Shown here piece by piece: positions 23,317-33,139 of a stretch of DNA of 44,691 bases. The number at the start of each line of letters is the position of its first letter. The stretch's first letter is position 1. This stretch comes from Prorocentrum cordatum (lineage: Eukaryota; Sar; Dinophyceae; Prorocentrales; Prorocentraceae). The notes under the pieces were generated by a model, which was given only the letters and a program-made list of their open reading frames with translations, did no database searches and was not told where the DNA came from. The stretch is taken from assembly GCA_963575745.1 (NCBI GenBank), contig CAUYUJ010006297.1:10001-54691 (forward strand), written 5' to 3'. Made by a program: the position numbers and the translations under genes.

Positions 23317-23517
23317 ATCGGGCCGGGCGAAAGGGGGGGATAGCAAAGGGGGGGGTTGAGAATCAGCTCGCGTAGCTGATTTTCCCGGCGCCTCCCGGCG
23401 CCGGAGGCGGCCATATGTCGAGGAATGGGCCACTCGGTGGGGCCGAAACCAGCTGCATATGCAGCAAACTTCGTACCCCCCCCCCTTTCCCAATCCCCCC
23501 CTTTCGTCCGGCCCGTT
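23317..23517. mobile_element. Palindromic MITE, about 200 bp, inserted in one copy of a duplication
   Basis: The left end ATCGGGCCGGGCGAAAGGGG and the right end in reverse complement AACGGGCCGGACGAAAGGGG form inverted repeats of nearly 40 bases. CTT flanks the element on both sides. The paralogous block at 24300-24930 lacks the element and has a single CTT at the matching place (GTATCTTGGCGCGTCT). Internal palindromes include AATCAGCT...AGCTGATT and GCTGCATATGCAGC. It encodes nothing. Confidence 0.75.
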
Positions 23518-23715
23518 CTTGGCACGTCTCTGGGCCATCTTGGGCGTCTTGGAGCGGTTGTTCCACGATTCGGGTCCCTGCTGGGCCAGCGCGGTGTTTT
23601 CTGGGCCGCTCCTGGCGCGCTTGGAAGGGGCTCGGGTGCCCTGCCACCGGCACGGAGATCCGAGGTTTGCCCTTGCGGCCCCCTGCTCTGGACTCCGGGT
23701 ACCTGTATAGCAGAA

Positions 23716-24299
23716 TTCAGTCGGGCGTGTCCCCTTACAGGTGGATTTTCGACGAAGAACTGGAAATACTCCAAAAATGATCAAAAATGGCGAGAAATGC
23801 TGAAACATCGTCCTCAGACTATTTGTTTTGACTATTCTTGAATATCCCCCCTCTAGAGGGGCAGGCCCGACTTGATACTAGAAACAGTCGCGCTCCGCGC
23901 GCGCTCTGTTTCAAGGTAGCTCCAAGCGCTGGGAAGTCCAAACTTGGTCATGCCGTCTGATTCCCGACGTGCTTACTGGTCGGCTTACTTCACTCAGCAT
24001 GTCGTGGCTATCGTCTCCCAGCTTGCGCTTCTCGTTGCCTTCTCCTGCGTTATGTTGTTTACTGAGCCTTCGTCCACATGATGGTCTCCGTGTCCCTCAT
24101 TAGTCCCTCTCCCTCGTGTTCCGTTGTTCCTGCCTCACCCCTGCCTTTGGTGTCTCCGCCTCCCTCTCATGTTCGTCCTTCTGTGCGTGCGCAGACACAA
24201 TACGTGGCCGCTCCTTCTCGATCCTATTTCAATCCCCTTCTTTCCACCACCCCCTCCTCCTGGTGACGGTTTGGAGCCCAAAACTTGTTCGCTAGCTAA
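23716..24299. other. Element-end fragment then unclassified sequence
   Basis: 23720-23757 contains GTCGGGCGTGTCCCCTTACA and GATTTTCGACGAA, also found reversed at 42553-42592. The rest has no defended gene or array. Confidence 0.4.
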
Positions 24300-24930
24300 G
24301 TCGAGGTCTTCGGACGCCGTTTTGAAGCCCTTCTGGGCGTCTTGGAGGCCTTTTGGGGCTCCCTGGTGGCCTCTTGGGGCCTCCTGGGGGCCCTTTGGGG
24401 CGGAAAGCTTGAATTGTCCGTTCGCGTGCCCCCTCGTGGGCCCCTCTTGGGGCCATCTTGGGGCTCTCTTGGGCTATCGTAAGGCCCTCATGGGCCGTCT
24501 GGGGGTCTGTTTTGGCTGTTTGGGGGCTGCCTTGGGGGCCTCTTAGGCCGTCTTGGGGGGATCTTGGGAACCGTTCTGTTAGCTTTAATTCGTCGGAAGC
24601 CCGAAAGGACGAACGAACAACAAGAACATACATGTGTAAATATATATATGTGTATATGTGTGTATCAATGATGTTGGCCTGTCGAGCCGCTATCTGGAGG
24701 GTTTTTGGAAGCGTCTTGAGCGGTATCTTGGCGCGTCTTGGAGCCATCTTGTGTGTCTTGGAGCGGTTCTCAGATCCCTGTCGGATCCTTGTTGGACCAT
24801 CGTGGGGGTTTGGGGGGGCCTCCTGGCCCGTCTTCGAAGTCCAAGAGATCCTTTTCCACTGGCATGGAGATCTGGTGTATGCCCTGAGGACCCCCTGCCC
24901 TGGACCCCAAGTATATGCGTATGCAGATCC
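24300..24930 (-). repeat. TCTTGG block, second copy without the MITE
   Basis: Parallels 22970-23715 in the same orientation with perhaps 70-80 percent identity by eye, including GGGGCGGAAAGCTTGAATTG, GGAGGGTTTTTGGAAGCGTC and GGCATGGAGATCTGG. It supplies the empty site for the insertion at 23317-23517. Confidence 0.7.
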
Positions 24931-24992
24931 GATTTCGACGCCCTCTTTAAACATCTATACGACTACACTAAAACAAAGAACGGGAAGAAAGC

Positions 24993-25265
24993 GGATCCGC
25001 GGACCCCGGAACCCGCCCGTGCTAAGATTGTATGAGAGAGAGGGTTTCGGTCATCAACTTCCCAGGATGGGTCCTGCGCTGTTGTGCACACTCCCACCAA
25101 ATTTCCGCGCGCGCGGGTCCCACTCAACATGGATGCGTATCTCTCCTCCCGAATGCTGCGCGCAGATCGTCCACTCGCTGTCCGTTCGGCGGTGCCAATG
25201 CTATCTCGCGAACTGATCATCGCCATTTTGACCTCAAGCAGAAAATGGCTCGCCCTGCGTAAGTG
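24993..25265 (+). repeat. Direct repeat, copy 1 of about 270 bp
   Basis: Shares GGATCCGCGGACCCCGGAAC, TCGGTCATCAACTTCCCA, GATGGGTCCTGCGCTGTT, CTCAACATGGATG and GCTATCTCGCGAACT with 25623-25893. The end of the copy has GCCATTTTGACCTCAAG, reminiscent of the SL with one inserted and one changed base. Confidence 0.75.
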
Positions 25266-25622
25266 CGTTTCGGCCCTGCATCTCCTGACCCATCGGACTG
25301 CGCGTGGCGGGGTAATTCTGGTGAGTTGGACTGTGTCGGCTGTGGTAACCAACGAGTCCGAAGCCCAGGACGAAAACCCGGAACGACGGTTTCAAGTCTT
25401 GAGCAGACGCGTGTGAGATAACCACCGTCGGATCCAATGACATTCGCGGGAATCCGATGTAGGTCTTGCTTTCTATTTCGGTAGATCCGACTTCAGTCCG
25501 CACGGATCCACTTTCGGATTTTCTGGATCCGCGTCCGGGTCCGGCCCTACTTGTAACGGCGGGTCCGATTTCTACCCGTGCGAACATGACATTACTAAGT
25601 TATGCCGGGGAACCAGATGAAA
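25266..25622. other. Spacer between the two direct repeats
   Basis: Contains several GGATCC and GGTCCG words but no defended gene. Confidence 0.4.
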
Positions 25623-25893
25623 TCGGATCCACGGACCCCAGAACCCGCCCGTGTTAACATTCTACGGGGGAGGGGGGTTCGGTCATTAACTTCCCAAGAT
25701 GGGTCCTGCGCTGTTTCGCGAGCTCCCATCAACTTTACGCGCGTGCGGGTCCGGCTCAACATGGATGTATATCTCCTCCCAGTTGCTGCGCGCAGCTCGT
25801 CCACACGCTGTCCGTTCGGCGGCGCCGATGCTATCTCGCGAACTCATCATCGCCATTTTCACTTCAAGAGGAAAATATCGTCCTGCGTGAGTA
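25623..25893 (+). repeat. Direct repeat, copy 2 of about 270 bp
   Basis: Second copy of the 24993-25265 unit, about 630 bp downstream. The plus frame MLSRELIIAIFTSR is kept in both copies, but neither has a longer conserved frame. A GTGAGT donor-like word follows it at about 25886. Confidence 0.75.
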
Positions 25894-26200
25894 TGTGATG
25901 CGAGGTTGCTGGCGCAATTCATGTGATGCACGATATGCGGTGAAGCGGCATAGTCCAAGCTGTGCGGTGAAAGACAGTTGGTCTAAGCCATGTGGTGCAC
26001 GCTATGCGGTGGGCGCGAAGTAATGAAACCAAATGTATACAAACTAAATGGTGCAAGCTATGTGTTACTATGTATGTGAGGCCAGTTTGGAGACGCGATC
26101 AGTGTTGTGCAAGCTTTGATGTCATGCAACCTGGGCGGTGCAGTATGTCGTAGGAGCTTTATGGTGCAAGCTATGCGGTCTAAGCTACGTTAAGGGGCTT
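25894..26200. repeat. Degenerate GTGCAAGCTATGCGGT repeat
   Basis: Related words recur loosely: GTGCACGCTATGCGGT, GTGCAAGCTATGTG, GTGCAAGCTATGCGGT. No gene is seen. Confidence 0.6.
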
Positions 26201-26299
26201 CCTTTTACGTCATCCCGCCATGTGGTCCATCAACTAAGGACCGACTTCGCGAGCATCACCAGAACTAGAACGGCCTAAGGCGCTCGAGCGACGAGGCGG

Positions 26300-27868
26300 C
26301 GCTCGCCGCCTCAGCCGGCCAAGCGAAGGGCCAAGAAAGAGAGGACAATCAGGCCCGTTGCGGAGTCGCGTGGCGCTCGGGCACGTGCCCGAGGCGACCG
26401 CGTCGCAGGTAGGCTCTCCACGCGGGGGTCACTCGTGGCGACCTTAAATTCACCTACCACAGTGGGGCCGAGAGAGGAAGAAACAGAGATCAAGACTTCC
26501 CGCGAGTATGGCGCGCAAAGCACCGAGTGAGACGACAATGCCACGACCAATTGTCAAGCGGCGCAGCGAGGTCCGTCACGCCGGATCCTGCACTGAGGGC
26601 AATCAGCACAAACTCTGGTCACTGTACTGCGGTAAGAACTATGACCATCTACCGTGACAGGCCAATATAATTAACTAGCGACAGCAATGCAAGGCGAAAT
26701 GCTGAATCAAATAATGCACTTAGTGTGCCTTAGAAACGCCCGAGGCGTGCTTTTATACCTTCCAACTTTCATTCAATAGTTTCCGGCTGCCGTTTCTAGT
26801 CGCTTCCAGGTCTCCGTGGCGATTCGTTTTTGATCGCTTCCGACGGCAATCCGAAGGTTTAATAATTTCCAACTTCCTTTTCTCATCGTTTCTAGGCTTC
26901 TGTATCCAGTGTTGTTTTGCCTGGCCCTGCATTGGCAATCACCAAGCGGCAATGAGGCACCAGCACGCAGCAGCAGCAACAAGCAGCAAGCAGCAGCGCG
27001 CAGCAGGGAACGGCAGACACGATCAGGCAGGGAGCTGGCGGCTGCAGCGGGCAGCAGGGTGCACCAGATAAGCTTTTTTTTGAAAGAATGTCGAGCTCTT
27101 ATCGCGCGTTGTCTGTCAATCGCTGTCCGACCCCCCCGAGCGCGCGCCAGAGCCGGAGACATCGTCGGTGACCTACGGCTGTGTGAGCGTCGCAACCGCG
27201 GCCTCAGCGGCGGCGGCGACATCCTCAATGTTTCCGCCTCCCCTGGGCCAAAGGTCGAAATTGCCTGTTTGAGACCGTTTCCAATACGTCTCCGCTACGT
27301 TTTCAACGCGTTTCCAGTCCGGTGGGTCGGACAGCGACTGACAGGTAGCGCACGATAAGAGCTCGATACTCTCTCCAAAGGGCTTCTCTGTTGCACCTCC
27401 TGCCCGACGCAGCCGCCACCTTCCTCCTGTGCTGCCTGGTTCGCTACTGCCTGCTGCTACTGCCTGCTACTACTGCCTGCTGCTGCTGATGCCCGCTGCG
27501 CCGCCCCGTATTCATTATCATCGGCACTCTCGTGTTGTGCCAAATGTTCACCAACCCGATCTTTGATAGTTTTCAGGGGGGCGTTTCTTTACCGTTTCCA
27601 GCTTGCGCCGATTCGTTGTCCGAATGATCGTACGGACATGTTTTTGTATAGTTTCCCGGTTCCGTTGTTTATCGTCTCCAGGTCCCTGCTGTTGACTCAC
27701 AAGACGTACGAGTTAAGAACTATAAAGCAACGCCCTGGGCGTTTCCAAGGCGCACTAAGTGAATGCATATGCTCGGGCACTCTCGACCTCCAGATGCTGA
27801 GACGGGAATGAACACTTCATCGAAACAACATCATGCGGCAATGAAGCGTGAGACCTGGTGATCGAAAC
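26300..27868. repeat. Tandem duplication, copy 1, interrupted by a transposon
   Basis: 26300-26716 and 27766-27868 together match 27886-28385 at high identity (GGCCCGTTGCGGAGTCGCGT, CAATTGTCAAGCGGCGCAGC, CTACCGTGACAGGCCAATAT). The intervening 26717-27761 is absent from copy 2. Confidence 0.8.
26717..27761. mobile_element. Non-autonomous DNA transposon, 1045 bp, with long terminal inverted repeats
   Basis: The left end CACTTAGTGTGCCTTAGAAA continues as CGCCCGAGGCGTGCTTTTATA. The right end, reversed, is CACTTAGTGCGCCTTGGAAA followed by CGCCCAGGGCGTTGCTTTATA. AATG flanks both sides (26713-26716 and 27762-27765). Copy 2 of the surrounding duplication has one AGTG at that point (28292-28295), which is the empty site. 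The interior has many GTTTCCAG-like words near both ends, resembling sub-terminal binding repeats, plus CAG- and CTG-rich stretches. No transposase frame is seen, so it would depend on another element. The CACT- start recalls CACTA elements, but a 4-bp duplication is not typical of them. Confidence 0.85.
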
Positions 27869-27885
27869 ACCTCCCACGGCAGCGC

Positions 27886-28385
27886 TCGCCGCCTCAGCTG
27901 GCCGAGCGAGCGGCCAAGAAAGAGAGGACACCCAGGCCCGTTGCGGAGTCGCGTGGCGCTCGGGCACGTGCCCGAGGCGACCGCGTCGCAGGTAGGCTCT
28001 CCACGCGGGGGTCTCCGGTAGCGACCTTAAATCCACCTGCAATGATGTGGCCGAGAGAGTAAGAGGGATCAGGACTTCCCGCGAGTATGGTGCGCGAAGC
28101 GCCGAGTGAGACGACAATGCCGCGACCAATTGTCAAGCGGCGCAGCGAGGTCCGTCACGCCGGATCCTGCACTGAAGGCAATCAACGCAAACTTCGGGCA
28201 CTGCACTACGGTGAAAACAATGATCATCTACCGTGACAGGCCAATATGGTTAACTAGCGACAGCGTTGCAAGTCGTAGTGCTCGCTCAACTAGTGCATAT
28301 GCTCGTGCACTCTCGACCTCCCGATGCTGAGACGGGCATGAAAACGTCCTGCGACAATAAAGCGTGGGGCCCGGTGCTCGAAATG
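27886..28385. repeat. Tandem duplication, copy 2, intact
   Basis: Uninterrupted copy of the 26300-27868 unit. Minus frames in both copies share KVATSDPRVESLPATRSPRA-type sequence, but they lack a start-to-stop structure I would call a gene. Confidence 0.75.
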
Positions 28386-28404
28386 ATAACCCCCCCCCAA
28401 CGAG

Positions 28405-28690
28405 ATGCACACCTCAGCGGCCCAGCTCTGCCGTACCAAGCTGCCCAAACCCGAATACCTGCTTGAAAGCCATGGCCAGGTGAACGACATGAGAGCCGGG
28501 AGGATGCGGCAAGAATGCGATCGGTGGCAGCCTGGAGCACCCGCCATGCAGCTCGCGCCCGACAGCGAAGCGACTGCCGGCGCGCGGCGTGATCTCCCCA
28601 TCGACGAGACGTCCCGGGCCACGGCTGCTGCCTGCATGAAGTCCCATTTTGCGGGGGCGACCATGGCAGCGAAGCGCAGACTCTCTGGCC
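28405..28690 (+). other. Plus-strand open frame, weak coding candidate
   Basis: Begins MHTSAAQLCRTKLPKPEYLL and stays open into the following TCTTGG repeat. Third-position GC is moderate. The orientation is against the other genes and no homology is recognised. Confidence 0.25.
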
Positions 28691-28804
28691 CGCCTCGCCC
28701 TCATCGAGCGCTGGAGCACAGTGAGCGAACCTGCTTCATGGCAATGCGACTACATCTTGATCCAGTTTTGGCCTATGGCTACGGAATTGCTTCAGCTGGC
28801 CATG

Positions 28805-29290
28805 TTTGGACGGTCTTGAAGCCTGCTGGACGCATGCTACAAGGGGCCGTCCTGAGAACTTCTGGAGCCGTCTTCGGGCCCACTTGGGCCACCCAGGGCC
28901 GCTCTTGGCCGTCTTGGGGGGCACTGGGGCGTCAGAAGGCTGTCTTGGCTTGGTCCTTCTCAGGGCCACGTCGCACCCTCTTGAGCCCCTCTCGGAGCCC
29001 TCTGGGGGCGTCTTGGGGCTCTCGTGGGCCATACTGGGCGCTTGGACCGACGTGGGCCATACTGGGCGCTTGGACATGTGGGGCCATACTGAAACCATAT
29101 TGACGGCCTCTTGGCCCGTCGTGGGCGCCCTGAGAGGGGGAAAAGCAAACAAGTAATTGTTGAGACACCTGGGGAATCCATGATTGTTGTTTCCTGGGGG
29201 CCTCTGAGGGCCCGTCCTAAGCTCGTGGGGCTCCCTGGGCCTGTCAGGGGGCCGTCTCGGTTGTCTTGAGCCGCCCTGGGCATGTTCGAG
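28805..29290 (-). repeat. TCTTGG interspersed repeat
   Basis: Units such as GCCGTCTTGGGGGC and a local duplication of GTGGGCCATACTGGGCGCTT at about 29025-29075. Confidence 0.7.
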
Positions 29291-30089
29291 CTGCCCTTGG
29301 AACATGCTGGGCCCCTCCAGTCGCAGTTTCGGCCCCCCGCTGCTCTGAGCGGCCTGGGGAAGGCCCCAAAGTGGGGGTCAAGAAGTCCGCTGGCCATCAA
29401 GATCGCCCCCACGAGCCCAGAAAGGCACGGCGACGTTCTCAAGACACCTGATTTGGCGACGGGCAGCTGCAATACTGAGTGTTTCGATCTCGATGAACCG
29501 TGCCAAGAGCTGCGCTGTGCTGTGCGGTGCTGAATTGCGATGTGCCCTGCCGCGATTGTGCCCTGTGGCGTTGTGGATCGAGTCCTCCTTAGCACCAGAG
29601 TCCTGACCGAACTTATCTGGATCTCAAGCTCGAGCTGCCTGGGCACGTAGTAGCTGGCCCAGATCTGGTTCAAGTCGAAGCGTGCGGGACATTCAGTCAA
29701 CTCGAGCTCAAAACCTGGCTCAACTCCAGAAAGGGACGGCACGACACTGGGCACAGGCTCCCGGACGCGACGCAGCACGCGCCAGGGGCGCAATCGGGGA
29801 TGCGCAACAGTACGTGTCAGGGGACGTATTAGGGACGTATTGGGGGACGTGCCCTGGACGTGTCAGCAAAGCTTCGGAATGCGATCCGCACCCCTGCATA
29901 CATTGATTACTCACTGCGTGGAGCTCCCCAAATGTGCATCTATTCGCATGGACCTGTCCGCCGTGAGCGCGTACGCGCAAGAGTTTTCGAATATAAGCGG
30001 GCTTGAGTATTGATGGTCTGGGAGTGAATCTAACTGTGAACGAATTGGATTCTGAATGGGTCCCACTAGTGCGAGCGCGTCTCTGCGCA
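29291..30089. other. Unclassified stretch
   Basis: Short local repeats (GTGCTGTGCGGTGCTG near 29515; GGGACGTATT repeated near 29820-29845). No supported gene. Confidence 0.3.
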
Positions 30090-30275
30090 TGAGCCTGGGG
30101 CCTCCTTGGGCCTCATGACACCTCCTGGGGCTTCCTGCGGCCTCCTGGAGCATCCTGGAGTTTCTTGGGGCCTCCTGTGTTCACTTGCGGCTTCCTCTGG
30201 CCTCCTGAAGCCTCCTGGGGCCTCGTGTGGCCTTCCTGGGGCCTGATGGAGCCTCCTGGGGCCTCCACGGGGGGA
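30090..30275. repeat. GGGGCCTCCT minisatellite
   Basis: About 18 imperfect units of CCTCCTGGGGC. Confidence 0.85.
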
Positions 30276-30493
30276 TTCCTGCTGCAGGAGAGCAAGAGGG
30301 AGGGAAGGAGGACAACGGGGGGGAGGACAGGGGTAAGGCTTGACCACGACCGCAACGGTTTCCCCGAGGAAGCCCCACATGATCTCATGAGGGCTCAGGA
30401 GGCCCCCGAGACACCGCAAAACGGTTCCTAACTCCACGCCCTCCCTGCACTCCCCCCACCCCATCCTCCACACCATTTACTCCGTCCCCCCCG

Positions 30494-31113
<620 letters not shown>

Positions 31114-31259
31114 GTTTCTCCTTCCCCTTCGTTCTTCTCGACCTCAGTCGCCGACCTCCCCCATTCCCCCCTTGCTTCCATCCTGCCCCCCCCCCCCGCG
31201 CGTTCCTTCCACTCCGCGTCCTCTACGCTCGAGGACGACCCCCTTTCTCATTTCTTCGA

Positions 31260-33120
31260 GGCGTCGAGGAAAAATGCGGCGCCCCCTGCGCCCCTCGACC
31301 CTGGGGCCCCGCGGCCGAGGGGCGGATGGAATACGAGCTGAGGGGTCACCCCCCCCGCGCCCCCCCGAACGACGTCGTTAAAATGCCGCGCGCACCGCGC
31401 CCCGCGACCCTGGAACCGTTGGCCGCGCCACGGAGATTGGCTTGCCGCCCAACGTCGGGAGCTGTGTCGCGGAAGTGTCTCGGGCGCCCGCGCGCTATGG
31501 TCATGCGGCCCGTGGTCCCGGTGGCCACGCGCATGCGGAAGATGCCACTCGACGGTTCGCAATACAACGACCCGCGGCATGGCGCAGCGCGGATGGCCGC
31601 AGCTCGGGCGCGCGATGCGCGACATGCTCGCGACGCGCGAAACACCTCAAGAACATCAGCTGGTACATGCGTTTTGGCAATGGCAAGGCTGCGCTGGAAA
31701 TCGCAATTGAAAGACTCGCGCGTTTCGCGGGCGGCTGCCGGCCACGCCCCCAGGCCAGAACGTATGCGCGACGGCGCCCACCTCGGACACCAACGACACA
31801 ACCATGCACATAGATTGACGTTTCGTCGAGGCTATGATTGGGTTTCTTGCTGCAAACAAGACCTGACAGGCGCAACCAAGAGATCTGTCTTGCCGGGCGG
31901 TGACCGAGCAGGGAAGAGCACAAGTTCTGTCGAACAAATGGCCAGAGCCTTCAGATGCCGCGGGAACTCCCAGGCCACGAGCTCCTCGGGTTCCGCGTCG
32001 AAGCTCCTGCCGGGCACAAACGGCATGCCCAAGGTCGAGAAACGCTACCCTGGCGAACTCAGCAGCTCCAGGTAACCCTCAGACAGCCCCTCTCAGTCAC
32101 GAGGATTGCAATTCTCCACTAAGTACCGCCAGCCTCCAGCCATCGAAGACAACGGGCAAGCCCTCACTTGGTAGGCGCAACAGAAACGCAGACCCGAAAC
32201 ACATGAGCATTGCCACGTCCCTTCGGACTGACGCGGCCACCGGGCCCGATATGCTCGCTGTCACGACACTGGAAAGAAGGGCGTGCTGTGCGAAACGCTT
32301 GACTCTCGGGTTCACCGGGCACCTCTTCGCGATGCCCAATCGCGCGCTTTGCGGATCGATCGCCGAAGGCGGCCGTCGACGCCAACGACAACGCGGGCGC
32401 CGCAAGCCAGCGCCCGCAATCATTTCCGAACATGCCGCGCACGCGGAACAGCGTAGCGGCGATCTGGAGGTCCCCCGCGCCGACGGGGATCGGGGGCCCC
32501 CGCCCGTGGGTGCACTTTGAAAAGCGAAACCACCAACGCACTGCGGATGCCCCGCACTGCGCAGACCGAGGACAGTTGCCAAACGCCGCGCCCAAGCGCG
32601 CCCTCGTGGCGACGCGCCGGCGTTCAGGCGCGCCCATTTCCGCGACGCCGTCGAGGGCGCGCCGAGGCCCTTCACTGGGCGCGGCCAACTGGTTCGCATA
32701 CGAAACAGCACGATCGACGACGGCCTCGACCGCACCTCGCGCTCGCGAGCTGGCCACAGGATCGCCACGCGCATCGCCAGAGCACAACGTTGCGCGCAGT
32801 GCCGCCCCAGCCGCGCCCCTGGGGCGGCCTCGGCCGCCAGCCCGGCGGCGGCCCCGGCGGAGGCCGCGGGCGCACTGCGACGCTCGCACCGACGCCAGCG
32901 GCTGGAGGGCCGCGGGGTGGACGCGGCCCCGGGCGATCCTGTCTCTCAACATGCGCCGCCGGGGCTCCGGCGGACAGGGGGCGCGCGGGCGGCGCTGCTT
33001 CTGCCCCATCGCAACACTTGCACCGACCGAAGGAGAAACCCTCGAGAGCCCACATGCCCCTCTGAAACTTTGCTTCGTTGATGGCCCTGCGCGCGGCCAC
33101 CGCGCGCAGCGTCTAGCGGC
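31260..33120 (-). pseudogene. Retroelement relic: probable tyrosine-recombinase part
   Basis: On the minus strand, downstream of RNase H, a frame ending at 32097 contains AMLMCFGSAFLLRLPSEGLP. LLRLPSE resembles the box I arginine region of tyrosine recombinases (GLRxSE). Further on, near 31544-31434, HARGHRDHGPHDH and SSRRWAASQS resemble the box II region and the stretch before the catalytic tyrosine in DIRS-like elements. The frame is broken several times and no single open frame spans the part. The assignment rests on order (reverse transcriptase, RNase H, then recombinase) and short motifs, so it is tentative. Confidence 0.4.
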
Positions 33121-33139
33121 CCGCGGGCGTGCCGCCTCG

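Noticed and set aside
26300-28385. LTR retrotransposon with the 26300 and 27886 blocks as LTRs
   Set aside because: The right block continues directly into the sequence that follows the insertion in the left block, so this is a tandem duplication interrupted by a terminal-inverted-repeat element.
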